From Trichodelitschia bisporula (taxonomy: Eukaryota > Ascomycota > Dothideomycetes > Phaeotrichales > Phaeotrichaceae): a DNA stretch of 64,000 nt. Below the pieces are notes generated by a model that did no database searches, was not told the origin of the DNA, and was given only the letters and a program-made list of their open reading frames with translations. The position numbers and the translations under genes were made by a program. Location: assembly GCA_010356995.1 (NCBI GenBank), contig ML996692.1, positions 1,306,205 through 1,370,204 of the forward strand, given 5' to 3'. This document shows positions 1 to 11,253 of this stretch, piece after piece; the stretch's first letter is position 1; every line of letters begins with the position of its first letter.

Positions 1-289
1 ATTTCCTCCTGCTCCTTCAGCCGTTCAGCGCGAAGCTCGTCACTATCGACTGCTTTTGGGGTCGGGCGCGATTGGGTCAGGCGCGCTTGCCTCTCTTTCG
101 AGGACATGAGATATTTGATCATCGTGTCCAAGGCCACCATGACCACTTGGAGGCGGAATCAGACATGTCCTTTGCCATTTTTTCGAGGTGTGATTATTCG
201 AGTTGAGGTTGATGGATTGTGATGGATTGTGATGAAGGACCGTAAACGTTGATTGGGTCGTAGCATTTATATACGTGCGGTCGCAGCCA

Positions 290-1087
290 CCGCAGCATAG
301 AGTAGCAAAAGACAAAAAATATTTTACTCCACCCCAGAAGATCCACTTGTCTTGCCACGCGCGACGCTCAACCCGTCGGATGGTGTGGCCGCTGATACCC
401 AGCGTGTTACCGACGCTATACAGCTTGCGCTGCGTGCCCTTGAGCATCTCGCGCTGCTGTCCAAGCCCCGCGAGCACATCGGCCCCACGCTCGAGGAACT
501 CGTCGATCTGCGTGTGCGTCTGCTGGAAGAAAGTCTGTTCGCGCAGGGCGTGCGCCTCGCGGGGAGCATCCGCCGGCGCCGCCCCAAAAGCAGAAGCGTG
601 GCCACCGTAGCGGCCCTGCGCCGTGGACGAGCCGGCGTAGGGGTTCTCCGGTGTAGCGGCATGGTGTGGACGGCGACCAAGCAGCTCAGTGCGGGCCTGT
701 GTTGTTTGCTACAGCGGTCAGCTTAGTCGAGGGCGAGGCGGAAATGACGCACTGTCTCTTCGGCCTCCCGCTTAGTGTGTTCCAAACGAGCGCGATAATC
801 GGTCAGCTCGGCGCGGAAGGTCTTCACGCGCTCGAAGGCCTATGTTTGCTTCTCTGTCACGAGCTCCTGCTTGACTAACTTGTTGTAGTCGTCAATGGTG
901 CGTGAAAAGGACGCGAGTGAGGCGTTGATCTGGCCTGTGCTGGTTAGACAACTCGATGACCTCCCGAAAGGAAACGGTACGCACCGAGAAGCGCCGGTGA
1001 TGATTGCGCCCCCTCCGCCAGCGTGTCCAGGTCTCTGCGGATCGATGAGCCTTGCCGCAGCACCGAGTGTAGAGCGCGTTCTAGCAT
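290..1087 (-). pseudogene. Decayed BOS1/membrin-like Qb-SNARE gene
   Basis: Three exons of a Bos1-type ER-Golgi Qb-SNARE can be followed on the minus strand: 1087-985, 934-753 and 708 to about 290. The introns at 935-984 and 709-752 have good GT..AG ends and keep frame. Exon 1 starts at an ATG and gives the N-terminal SNARE region (SIRRDLDTL). Exon 2 gives ASLASFSRTIDDYNKL. Exon 3 gives the SNARE motif (MLKGTQRKL, NTLGISGHTIRRVERR) followed by DKWIFWGG, where the membrane anchor should begin. The gene appears dead. An in-frame TAG lies at 842-840, where the family has Lys. The anchor is out of frame after GGV, consistent with one lost T in a T-run near 320, so no clean C-terminal helix is encoded. 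BOS1 is essential in yeast, so I infer a working copy elsewhere and a duplicate here. The left end (1-289) shows nothing else. Confidence 0.7.
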
Positions 1088-1413
1088 GTTAGCGTCGGCA
1101 TAGATGCTGTGAAAGACATACCATGGCGAAAAGGAACTGGTTCGCCCGTCGCGTGAATGCTTGTGGTGTCTGGGAGCATAGCAATGTCCACCTGTTCGTA
1201 CGAACATTTTGATAGGGGTTAACGTCGCTGGTCGCTTTCAGGCGCCGAGGCATCAGTGGAAATCAGCCTTACGGGGCCACGGGGGCCCAAGCACTCTGCG
1301 GGCAATATATCGACTTGACGACATGCAATACATCGGCTTCGATTCGAGATCAAAATGCACGATGGCGAAAACATGTCGACGATGCTCGTTCAACGACAGC
1401 TTGTCAGACCAGC

Positions 1414-2709
1414 ATGGCTCTCGTAGCATGGCTCTTGTTGTCCCTCGCTGCGTCACTGAGCGCGCAGACCTCTCCCTTCGCAACTGGCAACTGTTCGTGG
1501 CCCGCACCAGCATGGCAAGGCGTCGGCACTGCGGTCGAGCGACGGATCTCCGATCCCGAGCTCCAGAGTCTCCTTAATGCCGTCGATCCGGCCCGCATAA
1601 GGCACACGGTGGAAAAACTCGTCTCCTTCGGCACGCGTCACACGCTCTCCACGCAAACCGACCTCAAGCGCGGCATCGGCACCGCACGCGACTGGATCGC
1701 GACGGAGATGCGAGGTTACGCTGCGGCGGCGGGCGTAAGGCTGACCGTGGACACCCCGGGCTACGATCAAGGCGTCGCATCGCACATCCCATTCCCCGTG
1801 CGCATCAGCAACGTCGTTGCAACACTCGAGGGCACGACCGATCCATTGCGCGTCTACGTGGTTGCCGGACACTACGATAGCAGGGTCACAGATGTGAATG
1901 ACTACGAAAGCGACGCGCCTGGAGTCAATGATGATGCCTCGGGCGTGGGTGGTGGGTTTAAACCCGTTATTCCCAGCCCTATCTCATCTCAGCAGTTGTG
2001 ATGGAGCTCTGTCGGATTATCTCTCAGCGGGCCGCCTAAGGCCACCATCATATTCCCCGCCGTAGCCGGCGAGGAGCAAGGCCTCTACGGCTAAGTGTTT
2101 CTAGCGCAGTCGCTGAAGAAGAATGGCACCAATGTCGAGGCCATGCTGAACAACGACATTGTCGGCAGCTCTGCCGGCGCGCGGGGCCAACGCGATGCGC
2201 ACAGCATCCGAGTCTTTGCCTAAGGGCCACCGCTGACCGAATCCGCAGCCGAGGCACGGCGCCGACTAAACATCGGAGGCGAAAACGATTCACCGGCACG
2301 GGAGCTAGCGCGCTTCATCGGTGAGACGCAGCTGCCGGAGATGCGCGCTCAGACGGTATACCGGCTGGACCGCTACCTGCGGGGTGGCGACCACTCTAGC
2401 TTCTTGCAGCAGGGCTATGCGGCTGTTCGCTTCACCGAACCCAATGAGGACTTCGCACACCAGCATCAGGATGTGCGCATGGTCAATAGTAAGCAGTATG
2501 GCGATCTGCCGCAATTCGTCGACTACGACTTCGTTGCTCGCGTAACACGGCTCAATCTCGCCACGCTGTGGTCGCTGGCCAGCGCGCCCGGCAGGCCTCG
2601 CGATGTGGTGATCGACTCTACCACGCTTGCTGATGATAGCCGACTGCACTGGACGAGGAGTGCGGAATCGGACCTCAAGGGGTATGAGATCGTCTGGCGG
2701 AGGAGGTGA
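1414..2709 (+). pseudogene. Decayed secreted M28-family zinc exopeptidase
   Basis: The reading starts at an ATG with a clear signal peptide (MALVAWLLLSLAASLSAQ). All the metal-ligand motifs of the M28 peptidases follow in order: AGHYDSR (about 1864), VNDDASG (about 1924), AGEEQGLYG (about 2065), NNDIVGS (about 2150) and EDFAHQHQD (about 2446). The C-terminus holds a fibronectin-like strand (LHWTRSAESDLKGYEIVW). A 41-bp intron at 1952-1992 joins SGVG to AVVMEL in frame. The gene is broken by an extra base near 2030 (expected RPPKATIIF) and by in-frame TAA codons at 2092-2094 and 2221-2223. Protein similarity is otherwise continuous, so the loss looks recent. The domain order resembles that of many bacterial secreted M28 peptidases. 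Transfer is possible but cannot be shown here. Confidence 0.75.
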
Positions 2710-3420
2710 AGATGAATGGGGTTAAGGAGAATGGCACGAATGGGCATGTAAGGTATAGTGGTTGATCGGGTGTTGGGCCGTATGGGTAGATGAGGGTCGG
2801 GTTTGGCGTTTCATAGTTGATATATGTTACGTGGTTTATGTCTGATGCTGATAGTTGAGCGCACTTGGTGATGTTCTGATGCTATATACACGATAGCTGG
2901 TCGGCCGACAGACCTGTCTCCTACTCTCACTAAGCGGTTAGAGTAAGAGTGTCATGGAGGAACGCACATGGGGATATCAGATCGTGATATCAGATCGTGA
3001 ACCATCGTCGAATGATGTCGACTTGGTAGAAGCATTGATATGGGAGGAAGGAGCGTATTACTCTTGGGAAGGAGCATGATGTAATGTGCTGATGACCAGA
3101 GGCAGGAGCATAGGAGGATACTTAACATCATGTATTTTAGTCTCGAGAGTCTGACTTCCCTTCCTCTTCCTCTCGTCTTCACTTCGATCTGCAGTTTTCA
3201 TAGTCGCCTTTGCTCGTGAGAAACCTTTGCTTTCATTATCGAAGACCTTACGGTATATATCTATCTCGAAGAAGCACAATTGGCTAACCACCAGTACAAG
3301 CTACCTGAAGTACCCGAAAGACCACGCATACATCCGTACATTTCATCCAACACATCTATATATACTACCTATCCTCCCCAACGCCCAAAGCTGAAAAGAT
3401 ACACGATTACCTCCTAACAC
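2710..3420. other. Intergenic, with one repeat-family copy
   Basis: No coding region is supported between the M28 pseudogene and the end of the minus-strand membrane protein gene. The stretch contains a perfect 13-bp direct duplication (gatatcagatcgt, about 2974-2999) and one copy of the dispersed repeat listed separately. Confidence 0.6.
2955..3265 (+). repeat. Dispersed repeat, copy 1
   Basis: This segment shares ordered blocks with 10255-10470, and with 51990-52150 read on the minus strand. Examples are a block around gcatgatgtaat, then ggaggatactt, then a tattttagtctcgagagtctgac-like stretch followed by a CT-rich tract. The TATA-like plus CT-rich arrangement resembles a promoter-bearing repeat end, possibly a decayed solo LTR. 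No coding part or clear terminal repeats are visible. The class is unresolved and the copies are clearly diverged, so the element is old. Confidence 0.5.
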
Positions 3421-5535
3421 TCACCGCACAGCCCCACTAACCCTCCTCCACAAACCCCCCCTTCCCTCCTCCGCAACCTTCCCACTAACATCCCTCCTTC
3501 CAAACCAGCCCCCAGTGGACGCAACATCAACCCCACTCCGACTGACCACCCTCTCCCGCTCAAGCATCCCCTCCCGTTCACGCTCACTCCCCACCCCATC
3601 AGCACCCCCCGTCCATTCAGGCACCGGACTTCGCCCCCCAGCACCCCGGCGTACAACCACAGTCCCACTAACACTCTCCATCTCCTCCGTCTTTCCCCCC
3701 TTCACACCCATCCGTTCCCGCCGTTCCTTTCGCTCCCTCCTCGCCCCCGCCCTCCCTAGGCCCTGCGTCACCTCCCCATGCACACTCCCCTTCATACTCT
3801 GCAACCGCTCCGCCTCGCCTACCGCCCCAGCTCCGCGCCGCACGCCCCTCATCGCAGCCGCTAAATCGCCGTAGAAGCGCGGCTTCGGGGCTGCGGCTTC
3901 CACACTAGCCCCGGGGCTGCTCACAGGCACGGCGTCATACCCCTCCACCCCCGGGCTGGGTGTTGGCGGCGGCGGCGTAGGCGGGTGCATGCGCAATGGC
4001 TGCGGCGGAGCGGAGAGGAATGCCTTGGCACGAGCCGTCAGCCCTGCAGCTTGCTGAGGCACCTGCGGCTCATCATCGTACTCGTCGTCCGAAGCCGGGG
4101 CGGCGTGCGGTGCGGCAGCCGTGAGCTCGTCGTCGTCCGAGGGGTAAGCTTCGTAGTTCTCGGACATAGAGTTGGGTGGGGGGGACGTGGCGAGGACGAA
4201 CCAGTTTGCTGCGTCGGAGGCTCCGGCGGAGGAGTGTTTTAGGGGGGATGTGGGGGGTGAGGCAGTGGCGCTTGCCCGTTTAGTGATGCGTGGGAGGGAG
4301 GGGATGGGGGACATGCGGTCTGGGGTTGGGGAGGGGGGAGGTATTTCCTGCGAGAGGGTTGAGCCGCGTTTTGGTGTGTTGGAGTTGCGTTTGGGTGGGC
4401 TAGCACCGGAGCCGGGCTGCGGTTGCTGGGAGAGTCTGTGCCGGGCGGTGCTCGGGTTGTGCGGGTTGAAAGTTGCGTTTCCGGGGTCGGCGCGCGTGCC
4501 GAAGAATGACACGGGCCGCGACTGGGGCTGGTGCGTGTGGAAATCGTTTTGCGTGGGGATGAGCGGGGGCCGGTCGTAGCTGCGGGTGCTCACCGAGGAC
4601 ACGGCGCTGCTGGCAGTCAGTGCGGACCAGCGCTTCACGTCTTTGATGTGGATTATTGGGATGGTGGAGGAGGAGGTGCTGGCGTTGCTGTTCTTGTACG
4701 CGTGCTTCAAGTGCTTGGGCCGGGCTGTGAGGTTGTCTTCCAGCGGGTTCATGTCGGGTGGGAGGCGGTTTATTTGCCGGAATTTGATCAGGAGGTATAT
4801 TGATATCCCCGCTGCGAAGAGATGCAGCCCTGCACTTGAGATGGCGATTATCCACGACGCGGTAAGCAGTGTGTCTGTGGCTCCAGGTGCGGTGAACAGA
4901 CTCCGCCACCGACCCGGCGCGCCTTCGGCGGCGATGGCATTGCTCCGTGCCAGCAGCGCTGTGAACACGTAGAACGCGATAAGGCACACGTCCATTACTA
5001 GCGCGAAGAGGTGGTAGCTTGCTGCGCTGCCCGGGGGTCGACGCGTAGGTGCGCGGGCAAGGTGGTACAGTGCATAGAGGGTTATTGTGATATCAACTGC
5101 CGGCTAGGGGGGGTTAGCTTCTAGTTTCTAGGCTCGCTGTCGCTCGCTGGGGGAGGTGGCACGTACAGGTAACCGCAATATCCATCCCTGCGTATCGCTC
5201 ACGCCCTTCAAACACGCGACGCACACCAGCAATCCAACAGCTGCGAGAAGGGCCAGCACACGGAGAGCGAGTTGCACGCGCCGCGCGCGCTGGATGCGGC
5301 TCTTCGCGTGTGGGCCCACATTGGGGAGGTTTTGAGCGCGTTGCGGGACGACGAGGTAGCTATCTGGATGACGGTTTACGTCTAGCAACGGGCCCTCGGG
5401 CTTTGGGCGTGGAGGCGGAGGGGGCAGAGACGCGCGCTGGGACACGGCCTTTGGGTTGAAGGTGCCGGCGCCGAAGGGGTCGGGGGGGAGGTGCGGGGGG
5501 GGGTCGTAAATGTAGGGTTGGGCTTCGCGTGCCAT
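3421..5535 (-). CDS. Conserved fungal four-helix membrane protein, unknown function
   Basis: Two exons, 5535-5167 and 5103-3421, joined across a 63-bp intron (GTACGT..CTAG) give 683 residues. The start is the ATG at 5535, opening MAREAQPYIYDPPP. The N-terminal 95 residues are Pro-rich and cytosol-like. Four hydrophobic helices follow: LRVLALLAAVGLLVCVACL, a short one around DITITLYALYHLA, HLFALVMDVCLIAFYVF, and a fourth around SWIIAISSAGLHLFAAG. The motif RQINRLPPDMNPLEDNLT comes directly after the last helix. The rest (about 450 residues) is a Ser/Pro-rich, low-complexity cytoplasmic tail. I recognise the overall pattern from Pezizomycotina proteins without known function and assign no role. 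The gene is divergent from ARH1, with 272 bp between the start codons. The coding strand becomes very G-rich at its 3' end. Confidence 0.75.
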
Positions 5536-5807
5536 TTTCCTCAACAATTCCTAGCAGGTAGCTATGGAAAGGAATGCAAGCAAGCAGCTAGCGGTGGGGA
5601 GGAATGAAGCTTAGTTGGGAAGGGAGCAGGGGAGGCGAAGGAATGTATCTTAAGGTTTGCTGGGGAGGAGGCTGAAGTGATGTGATGTTTGCTGCATCGG
5701 TTGCTAGGGTAACGAGCACGCGGCTGATGGGACAGGGGCATGTCTCGCCCAGCTTTATCGCGGCGGCGCTTCCCACCACCACCGCCCAGCATCGAATCTA
5801 CCACACG
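5536..5807. promoter_or_regulatory. Short divergent promoter between membrane protein gene and ARH1
   Basis: The two divergent start codons are only 272 bp apart, so both promoters must lie in this interval unless ARH1 starts at the upstream in-frame ATGs at 5682/5685. No defined binding site was recognised. Confidence 0.4.
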
Positions 5808-7431
5808 ATGCACCCGATGCGTCTTGCGCGCCTGCCAACGCGCGCCGTGTGCGTGCGCTGCGCAAGCCGCCTCGGTAATGCGCGTGCCAGGGGTCTATCA
5901 ACTTCTTCCTCCTCTAGTACCTCCTCCAGTACCTCCTCCAGTACCTCCGCCTCCCTCACCCACCCGCCGCCCCCCCGGGTCGCAATCATCGGCTCCGGGC
6001 CCGCCGGCTTCTACGCCGCGGGCAAAATGCTCAAAGACGAGCCGGCGCTGCGGGTGGATATGTACGAAGCGCTGCCCGTGCCGTATGGGCTGGTGCGGTA
6101 CGGGGTTGCGCCTGACCATCCGGAAGTCAAGGTTCGGGCCGCTTCCCCCTCCATCCTCCCCTCCCCCCACCTCATCTTCATCCCCCTTCCCCACACCCAC
6201 TTACCCGCGACAGAATTGCACATCCCGCTTCACCGAAATTGCCTCCGATCCGCGCTTCACCTTCATCGGCAACTTGCGCATCGGAGCCGACGTCCCCCTC
6301 CACTCCCTGCAGACGCATTATTCCGCCCTACTCCTTGCGTACGGCGCCGCGCGCGATCGCCGCTTACATATCCCCGGCGAAGACTTGCAAGGCGTGTATT
6401 CGGCCAGGGACTTCGTAGCGTGGTACAACGGGCACCCGTCTGCCTCGTCCCTGTCCCCGCTCCTCGATGCCCCCGACGCAGTCGTCATCGGCCAAGGGAA
6501 CGTCGCGCTGGACGTAGCGCGCATCCTGCTTTCGCCTGTGGACGCGCTAAGGCGGACGGATATGCCAGAGTATGCGCTGCAGGCTTTGGCCGAGAGTCGG
6601 GTTAGGAATGTGCGGCTGGTGGGACGGAGGGGCGTGATGCAGGCGGCGTGGACGATCAAGGAGGTGCGGGAACTACTCACACTCGAGGGCGCCGGTGTGG
6701 TGCCTGTGCCACGAGCAATGCTGCCGGAAAATACGAAAGTGCTCCCGCGGGCGCAGCGGAGGATTGCGGATTTGCTGGTTAAGCACACGGCCGAGCCTGC
6801 GCCGGGAGACCGGGTAGCAAGGTTGGACTTCCTCCGCTCGCCGGTTGAGTTGAGGCCTGATAACGCAAGCCTGGGGAGGGTAGGCAGCGTAAAGTTCCAA
6901 GTGAACGAATACGTCCCCGGCGCGGACCCTCTGGACCCGTCCGCGCGCGTACAAGCTGTGGACGCGCCGGAGGAAGTGGTGCCTGCCAATGCGGTGTTCC
7001 GGAGTATTGGATATGCGGCTGAGCCCATAGCCGGGTTGGACGAGGCGGGGGTTGGGTTTGATGGGAGGAGGGGGTTGATTCCGAATGCTGAGGGACGGGT
7101 AAAGGGCCCAGGGGGTGAGGAGGTAGGGGGTGTTTATGTCGCGGGGTGGGTGAAGCGCGGGCCGACCGGCGTGATAGCGAGCACTATGGCGGATGGGTTT
7201 GCGAGTGCTGATACTGTGGTCAACGACTTGAGGGCGGGACTGGGATTGGGGGGAACGGGGTTGGGGTGGGAGGGGGTGAGAAAGGAGGTCGAGGGGAAGG
7301 GGGTGATGTGGACTGGGTGGCGGGAGTGGGAGGCTATTGACGAAGTGGAGAGGGAGAGGGGGAAGGCTTTGGGGAAGGAGAGGGAGAAGATTGTGGATAT
7401 TGAGGAGATGTTGAGGGTTGCGGGGCGGTGA
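5808..7431 (+). CDS. ARH1: Mitochondrial NADPH:adrenodoxin/ferredoxin reductase
   Basis: Exons 5808-6131 and 6214-7431 (82-bp intron, donor GTTCGG, acceptor CGACAG) encode 513 residues. The protein passes electrons from NADPH to mitochondrial ferredoxin for Fe-S cluster, haem A and ubiquinone synthesis. The N-terminus is an Arg/Ser-rich mitochondrial presequence. The FAD-binding motif [13 protein letters not shown] lies at about residues 59-71, followed by the family signatures [19 protein letters not shown] and [11 protein letters not shown]. The NADP site is [17 protein letters not shown]. Near the C-terminus, [18 protein letters not shown] is typical. The start at 5808 was chosen because it opens the presequence; ATGs at 5682/5685 are in frame and could give a longer form. 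Serines in the presequence come from a threefold 15-bp repeat (about 5911-5955). The gene converges on FTA1. Confidence 0.95.
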
Positions 7432-7756
7432 TGGGGGAGAGGACATGATTGATGACAACTGCATATGGAGCGGATAGACGACCACGGTATACGGTCTTGC
7501 ATCTTGGTGGCGCAAGGATGGCATGCTATGATAGACGAGATGAAACGATTCTGCTCACGCTTCAAACTTATCACGCACGAATGATGCTTTTCACACTGGG
7601 TGGTCATGCGCCATGTAGACACGAGAAGCCAATCCATTGAACGCCCTAGTTCTCAGGAAGCCAGTGGAAAAACACCACATCCCCTAAAATCCATCAGTCA
7701 TAAAGCCTAATCCATTGGGTATCAACCTCCTCAAACGCCATTCCCCCCAGTCCCAA
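7432..7756. other. Convergent 3' intergenic
   Basis: This is a 325-bp gap between the stop codons of ARH1 (+) and FTA1 (-). It presumably holds both 3' UTRs. Nothing else was seen. Confidence 0.6.
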
Positions 7757-8806
7757 TCACCGCCCGCTCCTCGCCGGATCATGCAACTCATACGGTGGCG
7801 GCGGTTCACTCGGCAAACTCTCCATCGTCCGGCCCCTGGCCCTCTCCACAACCTCAAACTCGCTCTTAACACCCTCCTCCGCCGCCCCGTCAAACTGTGT
7901 CTCCGCCTCCAGGACCAGTGCATCCCACACCCCCCTCCCCAGCCCCGAGGCCGTAAGCACATTAACCCTCCCCTCCGCCCCCAGCGCCACGGGCCCAAAC
8001 GCAAACCTCGCGAATTGTGTCCCAGACCCCGCGAGCGAAAACGCCATATGCGTCCTCAGATACGCATCCAAGCCGCGTGTAAACGGCCCCACCACACCTC
8101 TCCCCTCCCTCATCTCCTCCCCCTCCCTCCCCCTCTCCACAAACCCAGCCAAATCCCCGCTTTGGAGCGTAACATTAACCCCCCTCACCAACCCCCCCGC
8201 ACTCGGAAACGCAATCTGCACAGCAAGACCCTTCTGCACATCCCACCCCTCCCCCTCATACCCCGCAACCAGCGTCTCCAGTCGCTGAGCCATAAACGAG
8301 CTCGAGAGAGCGCACGCCCCGACCCTTGCGTCGAATGTCTCGCTGATGAAAGCGAGGAGGGCGGTGCGGGTCCCGGCTGGCATGCGCGTTGCGAGGAGCG
8401 GGAAGGGGGTGAAGCCCTTCACGGCCGGGCCGCGCGCCGAGCGCAGGAATACGGCGATGTAGGTCGCACGCTCGTAGTGTAGACGGAGGAGCATGCCTTT
8501 CGCATCGGCCGGATCCAGCGGGGGCAGCGGGGGAAGCGTCTCCTCCTGCTCCTCGTCGTCTGAGTCCGGAGGGTGCTCGCGCGCCCACCGCGCCTCATCG
8601 CCGAGCCATTCCCAGGCTATTTGCCGCAGCGCGCCGGCGGCACTGGTGTTTTCGGGGGTTTCGAGTTGGACGCCGCGGAGGGTGTTGGCGAGGGTGTCTT
8701 GGAGGCGTTTGGCGAGGGGCGGGAGGAGGAGCGGAGCGGGTGTGTGGAGGGGGGAGAGGCGGTGGAGGGTGTAGCTGGTGGTGTAGAGGGGGTATGGATC
8801 TGACAT
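7757..8806 (-). CDS. FTA1: Inner-kinetochore Sim4/CCAN subunit Fta1 (CENP-L family)
   Basis: A single exon of 349 residues from an ATG at 8806. The N-terminus (PLYTTSYTLHRLSPLHTPAP) is the signature opening of fungal Fta1 proteins. Residues 30-60 (LAKRLQDTLANTLRGVQLET) and a central segment (YIAVFLRSARGPAVKGFTPFPLLATRMP) also fit that family. The protein is expected at centromeres, where CENP-L/Fta1 pairs with CENP-N/Mis15 in the constitutive centromere network. An acidic linker (DSDDEEQEE) follows the first domain, and the C-terminus is a short Pro-rich tail. Identification rests on family resemblance, as there are no catalytic motifs. The coding strand is strongly G-rich over the last 500 bases. 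Confidence 0.8.
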   Translation of the reverse strand: MSDPYPLYTTSYTLHRLSPLHTPAPLLLPPLAKRLQDTLANTLRGVQLETPENTSAAGALRQIAWEWLGDEARWAREHPPDSDDEEQEETLPPLPPLDPADAKGMLLRLHYERATYIAVFLRSARGPAVKGFTPFPLLATRMPAGTRTALLAFISETFDARVGACALSSSFMAQRLETLVAGYEGEGWDVQKGLAVQIAFPSAGGLVRGVNVTLQSGDLAGFVERGREGEEMREGRGVVGPFTRGLDAYLRTHMAFSLAGSGTQFARFAFGPVALGAEGRVNVLTASGLGRGVWDALVLEAETQFDGAAEEGVKSEFEVVERARGRTMESLPSEPPPPYELHDPARSGR

Positions 8807-11253
8807 TTGGCGATTGTGGGATTTGGATGGAGTGCGGGGTGGATTGGTGGTATTTGGTTGCGGGGTGTTGGTGGGGACGCGACGCGTTGACGTTGGTGGT
8901 GTGGCGCGGGTGGCGGTGCGGTTGCCTTATCGGGAAGGGTACAAGTTGATATTGACGATGGAGTTTTTGGACAGCTTCTGGTGAGATACTCGGGGTTCTG
9001 CTTTGTGAGAATGCCCGTGGCATTGATCCAGCTGTGATCTGCTAAAATTCAAGCGAACTGAAAGCTTGACTGATTTTAAGCGTCGTGATTTTGGGTTCGA
9101 AACACTATTTTAACCGATCGGTTTGCGATATTGAGTTTAAGACATTTCATTTGCACCATAGGGATTTCAGCATGCTCAAAAAGTTTTGACGCCTTTAAGG
9201 AGAAATTCACATTCTTCTTTGCTCGACCTCGTGAGCCAGCGAAGGCTTTGATATGTTCGTGACGAAACGAACTTTGGCCATGGAACCCTCTGAGAACCTC
9301 CAGTATTTGAACCGAGATATATTGCATTCCTATCACATCCGACAGATTTGGGAAGTCTACGTCAAAGTTGCTTGATAGGTGACATGCTCGAAGAAAGTAT
9401 TCTGTGCTTCTCACACCGCAAGCCCGAACTTGCCCGCCTGGGCTTCGGTCATCCAGGACAGAACTGCCCTGAACCGTACCGAAGTAAAGCTCGTCACCAA
9501 CCCACTCGACAACCTGATCAGTAAGGGGAAAGCCGTCGGACTATGTTGGTGTAGTCCGGATGCCTGTCAGTCGGCTTCGATTGTCTATCTCTTTGCATGC
9601 GCGGATTGAGGAGTTCGTGGAGCCTTCCTCGGCGTCGATGTGGATGCGCGATCCCGAGGGGAATTACGATTCTTAGCGTGCTCTGACTGCCAACTAGCTG
9701 GTGTGGATCTCAGATTTTCAAGCTGGGGAGCTCGAAATTAGTCTGATGCCTCTAACTGCAGTCCGTGACAGAGACGAGAGCCGTACTCTCCTCTTCGTGT
9801 AAGCCGAACATGCTCAGCCAACTTCTCCTCTAGCGGGCGAGGAGACTCTCCACGTCTGTCTTCCAGGGCGCGCTGACCGGCTTAAGCTACGGCATGCTTG
9901 CCTCAGAAGTAGCCTTCGCGGTGCGAGCCTCCGCGAGGTTGGCTTCCGAGACAGACCGCGGCTTTTCGACTTCCGCATTCGTGAACTTGAGGGTAGGGAC
10001 TGAGGGCCTGTGAGCTATCGGATGGATTGGAGTATGCGCAGTCATTCTATGCACGCCATTTGTCCCGGTGTAAAGTGCTTGATTTAGGGTCGTGAGCGAG
10101 ATACTGAGATCCGGCGCTGCTCGCGATATAGAACGAAGTTGCTCGGTGTACATACCCTCTCCTGTTACTTGGGATATTCAGACAGAGGCCTTCATCCGGT
10201 CCAGTTTCCTTTGGCTTTCGTAATCCAACACCGAGAAACGGGAGAGCGTCCAGCTCCGATGTGGACATGGAAGGAGCGTTGTTATGCCCGGAAGGAACGT
10301 ACGGAGGGACATGATGTAATCAGCGCATGATAGAAGGAAGGGGTAAAGCAGGATACTTGATATCGTGTATTTAAGTCTCACGAGTCTCTGACCCTTTTCC
10401 TCTCCTCGTCTTCTACTTCAATCTTCAGTGTACACAGTTGTCATTGCCTGTGTAAGAGCCTTGCTCCCATCAAGCTCGAGGGACCGGACCGACCCCTATT
10501 CAAACACCGCTAAGATAGGGATCAAAGCTCGCAGATCGGCATCCTCCCCGACATTCTTCTCGGCTCACTGTTCCTTTATCGATTAAAACGACTTTGATAT
10601 TCTGTGAAATGTCGCTTAAAAGCACGCAAGTGTTGAAGAAAACCCCTCTGGGGTAAGGCTGGCGACACGTCACCTTGCGGGTAGACATTTACAATCCCCA
10701 GCTCCGCGCCTGACGACAACGCATCACCGCCCTCGCGACCGATCGCCGCCAGCAAATGCATCCATCACACCGACTCCCCCACAAACCCGCGAACTCATTT
10801 CGCGCGCCCCAGCGTAGAGTAAACAAATCGGCCGCCAAGTCAGCCTTCGCACGTGAGTTCGATGATGGGTGGTGATGGGTGGCTGGGAGCTCAGGGTGGG
10901 GAGAAAGTGGAGGGGAGGCTGGGTGTGGTGGGAGGGGGAGAAGATGGGGGGAGCTCGCTCGCCCACCCTCCCCCGGCGCTTCCACCAGAAGCAAAACAAA
11001 ACAACGACACCAACCACCCCCATCCATCAGCCTACGTACCTCCCACCCCACCACAACAACACCACAACGCGCACCCTCGAGTCGCATCGCATCTCTACTC
11101 CAAATAGTCGCATCTAGCTTCAGCTACGCGCATCGAGGTCGCCGCCGCCGCCTCTCCATCACCGTTAGCCCAACGCCCTCGCGCAACCCAACCGCCTCGC
11201 TATCGCATCCACGCCGCCATCGCGCATCACCATCTCCCATCCCGTCGCGCATC
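8807..11253. other. Long divergent intergenic region with relics
   Basis: This 2.4-kb gap separates FTA1 (-) from the next gene (+). It includes a dispersed repeat copy (10255-10470). A short open stretch at about 9598-9676 (+), ending DPEGNYDS then stop, looks like the tail of a lost gene but matches no family I know. The 200 bases before 11253 are C-rich and pyrimidine-rich, as expected of a fungal 5' leader. Confidence 0.45.
10255..10470 (+). repeat. Dispersed repeat, copy 2
   Basis: Shares with the copy at about 52 kb the block gatgtggac..gttgttatgcc..ggaagga, and with copy 1 the block gatactt..tcgtgtatt followed by agtctc..gagtct and a CT-rich tract. Same orientation as copy 1. No gene content. 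It may be an old LTR fragment; the family is not identified. Confidence 0.5.

Noticed and set aside
7715-8482. Plus-strand open frame antisense to FTA1
   Set aside because: Arises from the C-rich complement of the G-rich FTA1 3' end; the content is Pro/Arg/His repeats without family features.
9076-9414. Minus-strand open frame in the 8.8-11.2 kb gap
   Set aside because: Unbiased, intergenic-like codon use and no family resemblance.
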